Source of the DNA: Acidobacteriota bacterium
Lineage (GTDB): Bacteria; Acidobacteriota; Terriglobia; Terriglobales; Acidobacteriaceae
DNA: 7,276 nt
NCBI GenBank assembly: GCA_021781255.1
Contig: JAJXXG010000254.1
Location: 1 to 7,276, forward strand
Direction: 5' to 3'
The notes under the pieces are model-generated. The model saw only the letters and a list, made by a program, of their open reading frames with translations, was not told the DNA's origin and made no database searches. Positions within the stretch are counted from its first letter, which is position 1, and the number at the start of each line of letters is the position of its first letter. Positions 1-5,509 of this stretch are shown piece by piece. The position numbers and the translations under genes were made by a program.

Positions 1-1
1 C

Positions 2-73
2 AAGGCCGCCGCCGAGTGGGAGCAGACCACGGAGATTCTGGCGCGCTTCCTCTCGCCCGTCGAGGAGGCCTGA
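2..73 (+). CDS. C-terminal end of a probable PadR-family transcriptional regulator (5' end outside window)
   Basis: Only the last 23 codons and the TGA stop are visible. They read KAAAEWEQTTEILARFLSPV followed by EEA. The helix with a Trp after an Ala/Glu-rich stretch, close to the end of the protein, resembles the C-terminal dimerisation helix of small PadR-type winged-helix repressors. The stop codon is one base from the ATG of the ADOP permease at 75, and the purine-rich GAGGAGG at about 63-69, inside this gene, serves as the ribosome-binding site of the permease. The two genes are therefore very probably translationally coupled. Known context: acidobacterial ADOP permeases are very often preceded by a PadR regulator, and this supports the call more than the short peptide does. 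No DNA-binding domain is visible, so the family assignment is an inference. Confidence 0.6.
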   Translation, partial: KAAAEWEQTTEILARFLSPVEEA

Positions 74-74
74 G

Positions 75-2729
75 ATGGACCCGCTGCGAGCCAGACTCCG
101 AGCCCTGTGGATGCGTCTCATCGGCCTGCTGCACCCCGGCCGTGCCGAAGAAGAATTTCGCGCCGAGCTTGAATCCCACATCGTCATGCACACCGAAGAA
201 GGCATCCGCGCCGGCCTCAGCCCAGAAGAAGCCCGCCGCCAGGCTCTCCTCCAACTGGGCGGCGCCGAGCAAACCCGACAGGCCCACCGCGACCGCCGTA
301 CCTTGCCCTGGCTCGAAAACCTGCTGCGCGATATTCGCTATGCGCTGCGCGGCTTTCGCCGCAATCCCGTCTTCACCGTAACCGTAATAATAACGCTCGC
401 GCTGGGCATCGGCACCACCACCGCGGTCTTCAGCGTCGTGGATCGCATCCTCTTCCGCAGCCTGCCCTATGCGCATGCGGACAGGTTGGTTTCCGTAGGG
501 CTCGTCGCTCCAATCATCCCGCAGGAGTTCATGCTCGGCGGTTCGTACTACGATTGGCGCGATCATCAAAAGCCATTCGCCTCTCTTACTTCAGAGACCG
601 GCGTAAACGAGTGCGACCTCACCGAACACAATCCCGCGCGACTCAGTTGCGCCGGAGTCGAAGCGAACTTCCTGCCGACACTCGGCATTTCACCAGTACT
701 GGGGCGCAATTTCCTCCCTGAGGAAGATCGTCCCAATGGGCCCAGGGTCGCCCTCATCTCCTATGCACTTTGGCTCAGCCATTACAGTCGCGACCCCGGC
801 ATTCTAAATCGCCTGATTGACATCGACGGCCATGCAGTTCGCGTAGTCGGCGTTCTGCCTGCTAACTTCGAGATGCCAGTACTTGAAAAGGCCGACGTGG
901 TAATGCCCGAAGCGCTCGACGAGGCCGCGGAGCGCAAGGCGGATCCAGGCCGTGTCCTCTATGCCTTCGCGCGGCTCAAGCCCGGCATCACCGTCCAGCG
1001 GGCAATCGCGCAACTCCAGCCCGTCTTCGAATACTCGCTCAGTCTTGCGCCGCCGCGCTTTCGCAGCGAAGTTCATCTCCGCGTCCGATCGATACGCGAC
1101 CGCCAGATGCAGGATTCGCGCCTTGTGGCCTGGGTGTTGCTGGGTGCGGTGTTGGCTGTGCTGCTCATCGCCTGCGCCAACGTTGCCAGTCTGCTGCTGA
1201 CGCGCGCTGCAGCCCGGGAGCGGGAACTCGCGGTGCGTTCCGCCCTGGGTGCAAGCCGTCGCCGCCTCATTCGCCAGGCGCTTACTGAGGCGCTTCTGCT
1301 TTCGTTCTTCGGAGCAGCCGCGGGGTCCGCGCTGGCCGAAGCGCTGCTGCACGTCTTTGTAGCCATCGCACCGTCAAGCCTTCCCTTTCTCGGTAAAGCC
1401 CGGCTCGACCTCCGTATTATCCTGTTCACAATTCTTCTCTCGCTGTTGTCTGGCATCATTTTTGGGCTCATCCCCACGCTGCACAGGCCGCGCTCCATCG
1501 CGCTTGCCGCCCGCACTCCAGCCTCCGGCGCGCGTACGTTGCTGCGACGCAGTCTGGTGGCGGCTCAAATCGCCATCAGTATGGTTCTACTTGCAGGCGC
1601 GGCACTGCTCATGCGCAGCTTCACGGGCCTGCAATCACAGACCCTGGGCCTGCAGACGCACGGCGTGCTCACGGCGGGAATCTCCCTGAACCGGTACCGC
1701 TACACAACGCCGCAGGCGCAGATGCAATTCTTCTCTCAGGCCGACGCTGCCTTGCACCGGCTACCCGGCATCTCCGTCGTGGCCCTCAGCGACACGGTGC
1801 CCCCGGGTGGCTATCATCGCGAGCAAATCTACAGCGTCATTTCTGTTGCGGGCCGGCCCCCCGCCACCGGCAGAACAGGGGGCATGGTGGCGTGGCGCTG
1901 GGTCACCCCGGGCTACTTCAACGCCCTCGACATTCCCATCGTGCGCGGGCGCGGATTCACTGACGGCCAACTCACTTCCAGCGATCACTTTCTTATCCTC
2001 AGCAGCCTGCTTGCGTCCCGTCTATTTCCCAATCAAGACCCTATCGGCCAGCATGTGCAGCCCGTCCCGGGAGGGCCCTGGTTCACGGTGCAGGGTGTTG
2101 CCGCGAACGTGAAGAACACCGGCCTCAACACTGCGGACGAGCCGGAATTCTACCGCCTGCGCCGCAATCTGCCGGAAGACTGGGAGTCGGCCTCTTCGGC
2201 CGTGCTGATCCTGAAGACGACGCTTCCGCCCAAGGCCATCGCTCCGTGGGTACAATCGCAGATCGCGCAGGTCGATCCCACTGTGCCCGTCGAAATCGAA
2301 ACCCTGGGCAAGCGCGTGAGCACACTCGCTGATCGCCCGCGCTTTGAGACCGCCCTGCTCGGCTTCTTCGCCTTCACCGGCCTCGCAATGGCCGTCATCG
2401 GCCTTTACGGGGTCATCGCATTCCTGGCCACGCAGCGCACGCAGGAAATTGGCGTGCGTATGGCGCTGGGCGCAAGCCGTCTCGACATCCTGCGCCTCAT
2501 CCTGCGTGAAGGACTGCGCCTCGTGGCGCTTGGTGGCGCCGCGGGGCTCGTCGCCGCGCTGCTGCTTGCGCGCGTGCTCAAGAGCCTGCTCTTCGGCATT
2601 GGCCCGCACGACCCCGTCAGCTTCATCGCCGTCACGTTGTTGCTCGCATTCGTGGCCGTCGCAGCCACACTGGTCCCCGCGCGCTCCGCCATGAAGACAG
2701 ACCCCATGACCGCCCTGCGATGGGAGTAG
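75..2729 (+). CDS. ADOP-family orphan ABC transporter permease (MacB/FtsX type, duplicated)
   Basis: This is an 884-residue inner-membrane permease of the acidobacterial duplicated orphan permease class. Visible parts: an N-terminal cytoplasmic prefix (about 1-80, with EEEFRAELESHI and the LSPEEARRQALLQLGG motif typical of the permease prefix domain); a first membrane helix (about 98-122, TVTVIITLALGIGTTTAVFS) that opens a MacB-like periplasmic domain (to about 340); an FtsX core (about 350-470, with LIACANVASLLLTRAAARER then ELAVRSALGAS); a second membrane anchor (about 492-514); a second periplasmic domain (about 530-750); and a second FtsX core (about 758-884, with GLYGVIAFLATQRTQEIGVR and MALGAS) ending in the family-typical DPMTALRWE. 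The two FtsX halves repeat each other, hence 'duplicated'. No ATP-binding subunit is encoded nearby, hence 'orphan'. The start is set by the GAGGAGG Shine-Dalgarno and the one-base gap to the upstream stop. Substrate unknown; MacB relatives drive export or mechanotransmission across the envelope. Confidence 0.93.
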   Translation: MDPLRARLRALWMRLIGLLHPGRAEEEFRAELESHIVMHTEEGIRAGLSPEEARRQALLQLGGAEQTRQAHRDRRTLPWLENLLRDIRYALRGFRRNPVFTVTVIITLALGIGTTTAVFSVVDRILFRSLPYAHADRLVSVGLVAPIIPQEFMLGGSYYDWRDHQKPFASLTSETGVNECDLTEHNPARLSCAGVEANFLPTLGISPVLGRNFLPEEDRPNGPRVALISYALWLSHYSRDPGILNRLIDIDGHAVRVVGVLPANFEMPVLEKADVVMPEALDEAAERKADPGRVLYAFARLKPGITVQRAIAQLQPVFEYSLSLAPPRFRSEVHLRVRSIRDRQMQDSRLVAWVLLGAVLAVLLIACANVASLLLTRAAARERELAVRSALGASRRRLIRQALTEALLLSFFGAAAGSALAEALLHVFVAIAPSSLPFLGKARLDLRIILFTILLSLLSGIIFGLIPTLHRPRSIALAARTPASGARTLLRRSLVAAQIAISMVLLAGAALLMRSFTGLQSQTLGLQTHGVLTAGISLNRYRYTTPQAQMQFFSQADAALHRLPGISVVALSDTVPPGGYHREQIYSVISVAGRPPATGRTGGMVAWRWVTPGYFNALDIPIVRGRGFTDGQLTSSDHFLILSSLLASRLFPNQDPIGQHVQPVPGGPWFTVQGVAANVKNTGLNTADEPEFYRLRRNLPEDWESASSAVLILKTTLPPKAIAPWVQSQIAQVDPTVPVEIETLGKRVSTLADRPRFETALLGFFAFTGLAMAVIGLYGVIAFLATQRTQEIGVRMALGASRLDILRLILREGLRLVALGGAAGLVAALLLARVLKSLLFGIGPHDPVSFIAVTLLLAFVAVAATLVPARSAMKTDPMTALRWE

Positions 2730-2757
2730 CTGCTCGCACTTCGCACCCGCCGCCGGA

Positions 2758-2766
2758 TGCTACACT
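2758..2766 (+). promoter_or_regulatory. Possible extended -10 promoter of the methyltransferase gene
   Basis: TG at 2758-2759, one base, then TACACT at 2761-2766 makes an extended -10 element (TGnTATAAT-like, 5 of 6 in the hexamer). The best upstream match to a -35 is TTCGCA at 2740-2745, 4 of 6, with a short 15-base spacer, so recognition would rest on the TG extension. A start about 7 bases downstream (near 2773) gives a leader of about 13 bases that still holds the GGGAG ribosome-binding site. Inferred from sequence only. Confidence 0.4.
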
Positions 2767-2783
2767 CCCACGAGCGGGAGTGT
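2762..2783 (+). promoter_or_regulatory. Hairpin enclosing the ribosome-binding site of the methyltransferase gene
   Basis: ACACTCCC at 2762-2769 is the exact reverse complement of GGGAGTGT at 2776-2783, with a 6-base loop ACGAGC; a T-G wobble at 2761/2784 can extend it. The right arm holds GGGAG, the likely Shine-Dalgarno, ending five bases before the ATG at 2786. An mRNA reading through from the permease would fold this and mask the site. An mRNA starting near 2773 would lack the left arm. No T-run follows, so it is not an intrinsic terminator. Confidence 0.55.
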
Positions 2784-2785
2784 GC

Positions 2786-3526
2786 ATGCGGGCAACAAAA
2801 ATCGAGTTTCGTCTGCGCATGGTCATCATCGCGCTGATCATTTCCCTCGGCTTCTCGGCGCCGTGGATTGAGGCTCTCGGCATTGGCCGTCGCAGCGCTC
2901 TGCTTGAGTGGTTCGCGCTTGAGATCAGCCGCCTCGGCCTTCTGCGCTTCACCGTCGCCACGCCCGCTGTCATCGTCATTGCCGCGCTCATTGCTGCGCT
3001 TGCCGTCGTCCTGCGCGTCTGGGGCACGGCTTACCTGGGCCACGGCATCGTCGCCCATGCTCAAATGCAGGCCGGGCGCGTCATGGCCGACGGACCCTAC
3101 CGCTTCGTCCGCAACCCGCTCTATCTCGGCACATGGCTCACGACCGCCGCCATGGCCTTCCTCATGCCGCCCAGCGGCGCGCTGTTTGCCATGGCGCTGC
3201 TCACGGTCTTCCTGCTGCGGCTCATTTTCGGCGAAGAAACCTTCCTCGCCGCCCAGCTCGGCGAACCTTACCAGGCTTATCTGCGCGCCGTGCCGCGCCT
3301 CATCCCACGCCTGCGTGGAGCGCCGGCCGGCGCAGACCACAAGCCCCGCTGGCTTCACGGTATCTTCGCCGAGACTTTCCCCATCGGCGTCTTCATCACC
3401 CTCGCCTTTCTCTCGTGGAGCTACGACAACCTCCTCCTGATCAAAGCCATCCTCATCAGCCTGGGTGTCTCGCTTGTCGTGCGCGCGATTATGCCGCGCA
3501 ATCCCTCACCGCCGACTGCATCGTAA
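2786..3526 (+). CDS. Isoprenylcysteine carboxyl methyltransferase (ICMT/PEMT)-family membrane protein
   Basis: This is a 246-residue integral membrane protein of the broad ICMT/phospholipid methyltransferase superfamily, S-adenosylmethionine-dependent enzymes acting at the membrane face. The family signature is clear: GPYRFVRNPLYLGTWL at residues 103-118 (the GPYRxVRHPxYxG motif, here RNP as in many bacterial members), then EE at 150-151 and Y-x-x-Y at 162-165 followed by VPRLIPRL. Hydrophobic segments lie at about 12-28, 58-78, 117-148 (a helical hairpin) and 199-235; the last extends past the catalytic core. The chosen start is ATG 2786, with GGGAG five bases before it. An in-frame ATG at 2720 would overlap the permease by 10 bases and add 22 residues rich in Pro, Ala and Arg that look non-family, so I reject it. 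The substrate cannot be told: bacterial members methylate thiols, lipids or cell-wall precursors. Confidence 0.85.
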   Translation: MRATKIEFRLRMVIIALIISLGFSAPWIEALGIGRRSALLEWFALEISRLGLLRFTVATPAVIVIAALIAALAVVLRVWGTAYLGHGIVAHAQMQAGRVMADGPYRFVRNPLYLGTWLTTAAMAFLMPPSGALFAMALLTVFLLRLIFGEETFLAAQLGEPYQAYLRAVPRLIPRLRGAPAGADHKPRWLHGIFAETFPIGVFITLAFLSWSYDNLLLIKAILISLGVSLVVRAIMPRNPSPPTAS

Positions 3527-3578
3527 GCCTTCGTCCGCGGCAGCGCGCGTCAAAATCTCGCGCCCCTCCATCCCACAC

Positions 3579-3621
3579 AAAAAAGCAGAAGGGAGAAGCC
3601 AATGAGGCCTCTCCCTTCTGC
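3579..3621 (-). terminator. Rho-independent terminator of the HU gene
   Basis: A perfect 12-bp stem pairs 3585-3596 (GCAGAAGGGAGA) with 3610-3621 (TCTCCCTTCTGC). Three further pairs (3598-3600 with 3606-3608) follow after one A-C mismatch, leaving a loop of about five bases. On the minus strand the stem is followed at once by six T (3584-3579). The stem starts 20 bases after the HU stop codon. On the plus strand no T-run follows, so it is directional and protects the convergent junction from the HU side only. Confidence 0.9.
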
Positions 3622-3640
3622 GATCCACAGTCCGGTGAAA

Positions 3641-3937
3641 CTACTTCTTCGGGGGCGCGATAACGTCCTTGGCGGACTTTGCCACACGGAACTTCACAAC
3701 GGTCTTGGCCTTGATCTTGATGGCCGCGCCGGTCTGGGGGTTGCGGCCCATGCGGGCCTTGCGCTCCGCCTTGACAAGGCGGCCGATGCCAGGAATCACG
3801 AAAACGCCGTTCTTCTTCGTTTCCTTGATGGCTGTTTCCGCCAGCAGGTCAAGGCCTGCGGCGGCTTGTTTGTTGGTGATCTGCAGCTTCTCGGCCATGT
3901 GGCGGATCAATGCCGTCTTGGTCATTCCAGTCGCCAT
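3641..3937 (-). CDS. HU/IHF-family nucleoid DNA-binding protein
   Basis: This is a 98-residue histone-like protein of the HU family, a dimer that bends DNA and compacts the chromosome. Residues 1-44 form the helical dimerisation part (TKTALIRHMAEKLQITNKQA). The beta-arm region follows: VIPGIGRLVKAERKARMGRN at about 47-66, with the arm-tip RNPQTG at 65-70 whose proline intercalates into DNA in HU and IHF, then IKIKAKTVVKFRVAKSAKDV. The usual GFG in front of the arm is GIG here, as in the PGIGRLVK subfamily, and a short basic tail APPKK ends the protein. The frame is open back to 4144, but the start at 3937 is chosen because AAGGAG (3951-3946) lies eight bases upstream and the extra 69 residues look like translated leader. 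ATG 3925 is a weaker alternative. The gene is monocistronic, with a terminator 20 bases after the stop. Confidence 0.93.
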   Translation of the reverse strand: MATGMTKTALIRHMAEKLQITNKQAAAGLDLLAETAIKETKKNGVFVIPGIGRLVKAERKARMGRNPQTGAAIKIKAKTVVKFRVAKSAKDVIAPPKK

Positions 3938-3977
3938 GCGATGCTCTCCTTGTGGGCGTGCCCTCGGGGCAGCCGGT

Positions 3978-4036
3978 GTTGCCTGGGCTTCCTTCGCTTT
4001 GCGCGTACCGCATGGGGGAAGTGCGACCGAGGCAAC
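3978..4036 (-). promoter_or_regulatory. Inverted repeat in the HU mRNA leader
   Basis: On the minus strand GTTGCCT (4036-4030) can pair with AGGCAAC (3984-3978). Inside it, CTTCC (4021-4017) can pair with GGAAG (3992-3988). The fold would lie 27 bases upstream of the HU Shine-Dalgarno. The loops are large, so it may be chance. Confidence 0.3.
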
Positions 4037-4090
4037 GTGTGCACGAAAATCCCTGTATTCATGCGGGTCCGGAGAACCCTGTCGTTCGTA

Positions 4091-4120
4091 ACAATGCGGC
4101 TTCAGGGTAGGTAAAGTCAA
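4091..4120 (-). promoter_or_regulatory. Candidate HU promoter
   Basis: Minus strand: TTGACT at 4120-4115 matches the -35 consensus in 5 of 6 bases. After 18 bases comes CATTGT at 4096-4091, a weak -10 (3 of 6, but with the key A at position 2 and T at position 6). The A/T tracts lie just upstream, as in UP-element promoters. The implied start is near 4084, with a leader of about 146 bases. The weak -10 is the main doubt. Confidence 0.45.
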
Positions 4121-4123
4121 TGG

Positions 4124-4200
4124 AAAAACAGCAGATTTCCACAATTTTCTTGGGTTTTTGTACTATTTTTACCCATTTTTACCGTTTTTGGCCGGTTTTT
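4124..4200. promoter_or_regulatory. Helically phased A/T-tract array (predicted curved DNA or long UP element)
   Basis: Eight A or T runs lie at 4124-4128 (A5), 4136-4138 (T3), 4145-4148 (T4), 4155-4159, 4166-4170, 4176-4180, 4185-4189 and 4196-4200 (each T5). Their centres are 9 to 11 bases apart, mean about 10.3, close to one helical turn. Known physics: A-tracts in phase with the helix add up to strong intrinsic curvature. The array sits directly upstream of the candidate HU -35 box. If transcription starts near 4084, the tract centres fall at about -42, -53, -62, -73, -84, -94, -103 and -114, the helical-face positions used by RNA polymerase alpha C-terminal domains. Curvature is a confident prediction; the role in HU control is inferred. 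Confidence 0.75.
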
Positions 4201-4260
4201 GCCCGTTCCAGCCCGCACAAACGCACCGGAATGCCCCAGAATCCGCCCTCTGCCGCCCCT

Positions 4261-5004
4261 TTATTTCAGCCCGAAAAGCACCTTCCGCTTCGGCTTGAGC
4301 GCCGCAGCAATCGGCGCATTCAGCGCAGCCACCACCGGCGCGGCCAGCCGGAAATGACGAATCAGCGTAGCAGCCAGGCCCGGGTCGAGCGCGGCCTGGG
4401 CAGGCAGCGTGGCGCTCAGCCCCCACTGGCGGCACTGAATCAGATCCAGCGCCGGATGCTCCCTGGGGAAGCCCTTTGGCGGCCGCGTCAGCGCGTTGCC
4501 TTCAAACTCGCTGAACGCTTTCCGAAGAGCCGCCGTCCGCAGGACTTTTCTGAACTCCGCGTGATTTTCCAGCAACCAGTGGCGAATCGCGGCCAGTTGG
4601 TCCTTCTCCGGCATGTAGGCCCCGGCGGCGATAATCACTTCCTTCGCGCTTACGTGAAAGTAGTATCCCGCGCCCGAGGTTTTCTCCAGCCCCTGATGCG
4701 ACCACCACGCCGCAATGTGCGTCTTATAAGGCCGCTTGTCACTGCTGAAGCGCGTATCGCGATAAATCCGGAACAGGCTTTTCTCCGCGGGCCGCACATG
4801 CTCCGGCGCAAAGTCCGCCATCGCGTCCGTCACCTTGCGGATAATCGCCAGCATCGGCTCTTTCAGCTCCGATTCAAACACCGCCTTGCGCGGCGTGAAC
4901 CACTCGCGGTCATTGTTCCGCGCCAGGTTGCGCAGAAATGTCAGCGCCGCCGGACGAAAGTACGGGACTGTTGCAGTGGGGGCGGATCTTGCAGCACGTG
5001 TCAT
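4261..5004 (-). CDS. DUF2461 (TIGR02453-type) family protein
   Basis: This is a 247-residue soluble protein of the DUF2461 family, whose biochemical role is not established. Family marks: FLRNLARNNDREWF at about 23-36, the strong central motif FRIYRDTRFSSDKRPYKTH at 78-96, GYYFHV at 113-118, then GAYMPEKDQLAAIR at 128-141. Length is typical for the family. There is no signal peptide or membrane segment, so it is probably cytoplasmic. The ATG at 5004 is the only reasonable start, but no good Shine-Dalgarno precedes it. The TAA of the ruvA-like tail at 5017-5019 lies 12 bases upstream, so translation may once have been coupled to a ruvA gene directly in front of it. The gene is co-oriented with the upstream small exported protein gene. 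No terminator is obvious after the stop at 4261. Confidence 0.87.
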   Translation of the reverse strand: MTRAARSAPTATVPYFRPAALTFLRNLARNNDREWFTPRKAVFESELKEPMLAIIRKVTDAMADFAPEHVRPAEKSLFRIYRDTRFSSDKRPYKTHIAAWWSHQGLEKTSGAGYYFHVSAKEVIIAAGAYMPEKDQLAAIRHWLLENHAEFRKVLRTAALRKAFSEFEGNALTRPPKGFPREHPALDLIQCRQWGLSATLPAQAALDPGLAATLIRHFRLAAPVVAALNAPIAAALKPKRKVLFGLK

Positions 5005-5016
5005 AACCCAGCCAGT

Positions 5017-5049
5017 TTAGCGGATCACCTTCAGCGCGAGGCGGAAGAG
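5017..5049 (-). pseudogene. Remnant or duplicate of the ruvA 3' end
   Basis: Read on the minus strand, 5049-5017 encodes LFRLALKVIR and a TAA stop. The intact RuvA ends in LFRGALKVIR and a TAG stop (minus 5542-5510). Nine of ten residues and the stop position agree, and 26 of 33 bases match. The wobble bases differ (ATC CGC TAA against ATT CGG TAG), so the copies are not recent. Upstream of LFR the frame shows no further RuvA similarity and runs into the end of the small exported-protein gene in another frame. A displaced original end of ruvA is the simplest reading; chance cannot be excluded without comparison to relatives. Confidence 0.6.
5024..5037. repeat. 14-bp direct repeat, copy 1 (ruvA-like tail)
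   Basis: ATCACCTTCAGCGC on the plus strand, identical to 5517-5530 inside the end of ruvA and 493 bases away. The two copies bracket the small exported-protein gene and could be old recombination or attachment-type sites. Confidence 0.8.
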
Positions 5050-5075
5050 GCTGGCTAGGCGCGCAATCAGAGCGA

Positions 5076-5444
5076 TCACTCTTTGGCAGGGACATAGCGC
5101 CGATGCGAGACGCTCCTGACCTCGGCTCGCTGCACCGATCCCTTTTTGAATGGCTCGGTTGGGCATATTTGAAAGTCACCGAAGAGATAAACGGACGATT
5201 CCGGACTTGCGTATTTGGGCCTGTCGGAGATTCTTACGCCGGCTAAGAGCCACCCCATGACCCTGTCCCAGGAGGACTCATCGGGCTCGTATTCGTGGTG
5301 CGTTCCAAAATGCCAGATTCGCAACTGCCCATCGCCACCGTAATAGTGCGCGCGGCCGTGAATAGTCATGCAGGGCTCAGCTGCCCGTATTGGAAGTGCC
5401 GCACAAAGACCCAGAATAAGCAGCGCAAGCATTCGCATTTGCAT
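5076..5444 (-). CDS. Small exported protein of unknown function
   Basis: This 122-residue protein begins MQMRMLALLILGLCAALPIR, a typical short signal peptide with a hydrophobic core at about 5-18 and a likely cleavage near ALPIRA-AEP (residue 21 or 22). The mature part of about 100 residues has two cysteines (C25, C94) that could form a disulfide in the periplasm. Its middle is rich in aromatic and charged residues (HGRAHYYGGDGQLRIWHFGT, then HHEYEPDESSWDRVMGWLLAG), followed by VYLFGDFQICP and a basic tail. I recognise no named family; it looks like a compact beta-rich envelope protein. Three in-frame ATG codons (5444, 5438, 5432) follow a GGGGGAAGGG purine run ending at 5445; 5444 or 5438 is likeliest. 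The gene starts 65 bases after ruvA, and its stop lies 26 bases before the ruvA-like tail. It is therefore enclosed by two ruvA ends and may be an insertion. Confidence 0.72.
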   Translation of the reverse strand: MQMRMLALLILGLCAALPIRAAEPCMTIHGRAHYYGGDGQLRIWHFGTHHEYEPDESSWDRVMGWLLAGVRISDRPKYASPESSVYLFGDFQICPTEPFKKGSVQRAEVRSVSHRRYVPAKE

Positions 5445-5509
5445 CCCTTCCCCCGCACTGCTTGAAGACCAGATCGGCGCCGGAAAACCCCAGGCCTCTT
5501 GAGGCTCTC

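Larger units (their letters stand above)
3938..4260. other. Non-coding spacer upstream of the HU gene
   Basis: This 323-base spacer holds, in minus-strand order, about 60 GC-rich bases after the DUF2461 stop with no convincing terminator, the phased A/T-tract array (4200-4124), a candidate HU promoter (4120-4091), and a leader of about 146 bases with an inverted repeat and the HU ribosome-binding site (3951-3946). Open frames crossing it on both strands have no recognisable protein character. Confidence 0.8.

Noticed and set aside
2720..2785. Upstream ATG (2720) for the methyltransferase
   Set aside because: Overlaps the permease stop, has no ribosome-binding site at good distance, and adds residues unlike the family.
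2405..3358. Minus-strand open frame of 317 codons opposite the permease and methyltransferase genes
   Set aside because: It is the antisense of two well-supported genes, is low-complexity (Arg, Ala, Ser, Glu), and matches no family. Long antisense frames are expected in GC-rich DNA.
3938..4144. N-terminal extension of the HU frame by 69 residues to an ATG at 4144
   Set aside because: The extension resembles translated leader, not an HU domain, and crosses the candidate promoter. A good ribosome-binding site (AAGGAG) stands eight bases before 3937.
4181..4200. Plus-strand terminator from ACCG/CGGT followed by a T-run
   Set aside because: Only a 4-bp stem with an 8-base loop, and no plus-strand gene ends here. 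The T-run is explained by the phased array.
4120..5058. Plus-strand open frame of 312 codons over the DUF2461 gene and the A/T tracts
   Set aside because: Opposite a real gene, Arg/Gln/Pro-rich, and it begins in the curved promoter DNA. No family character.
5492..5506. Small palindrome after ruvA (GCCTC-TT-GAGGC) as a terminator
   Set aside because: The stem is only 4 bp once a real loop is allowed, and just four T follow several bases later on the minus strand. Read-through into the small exported-protein gene is more likely.
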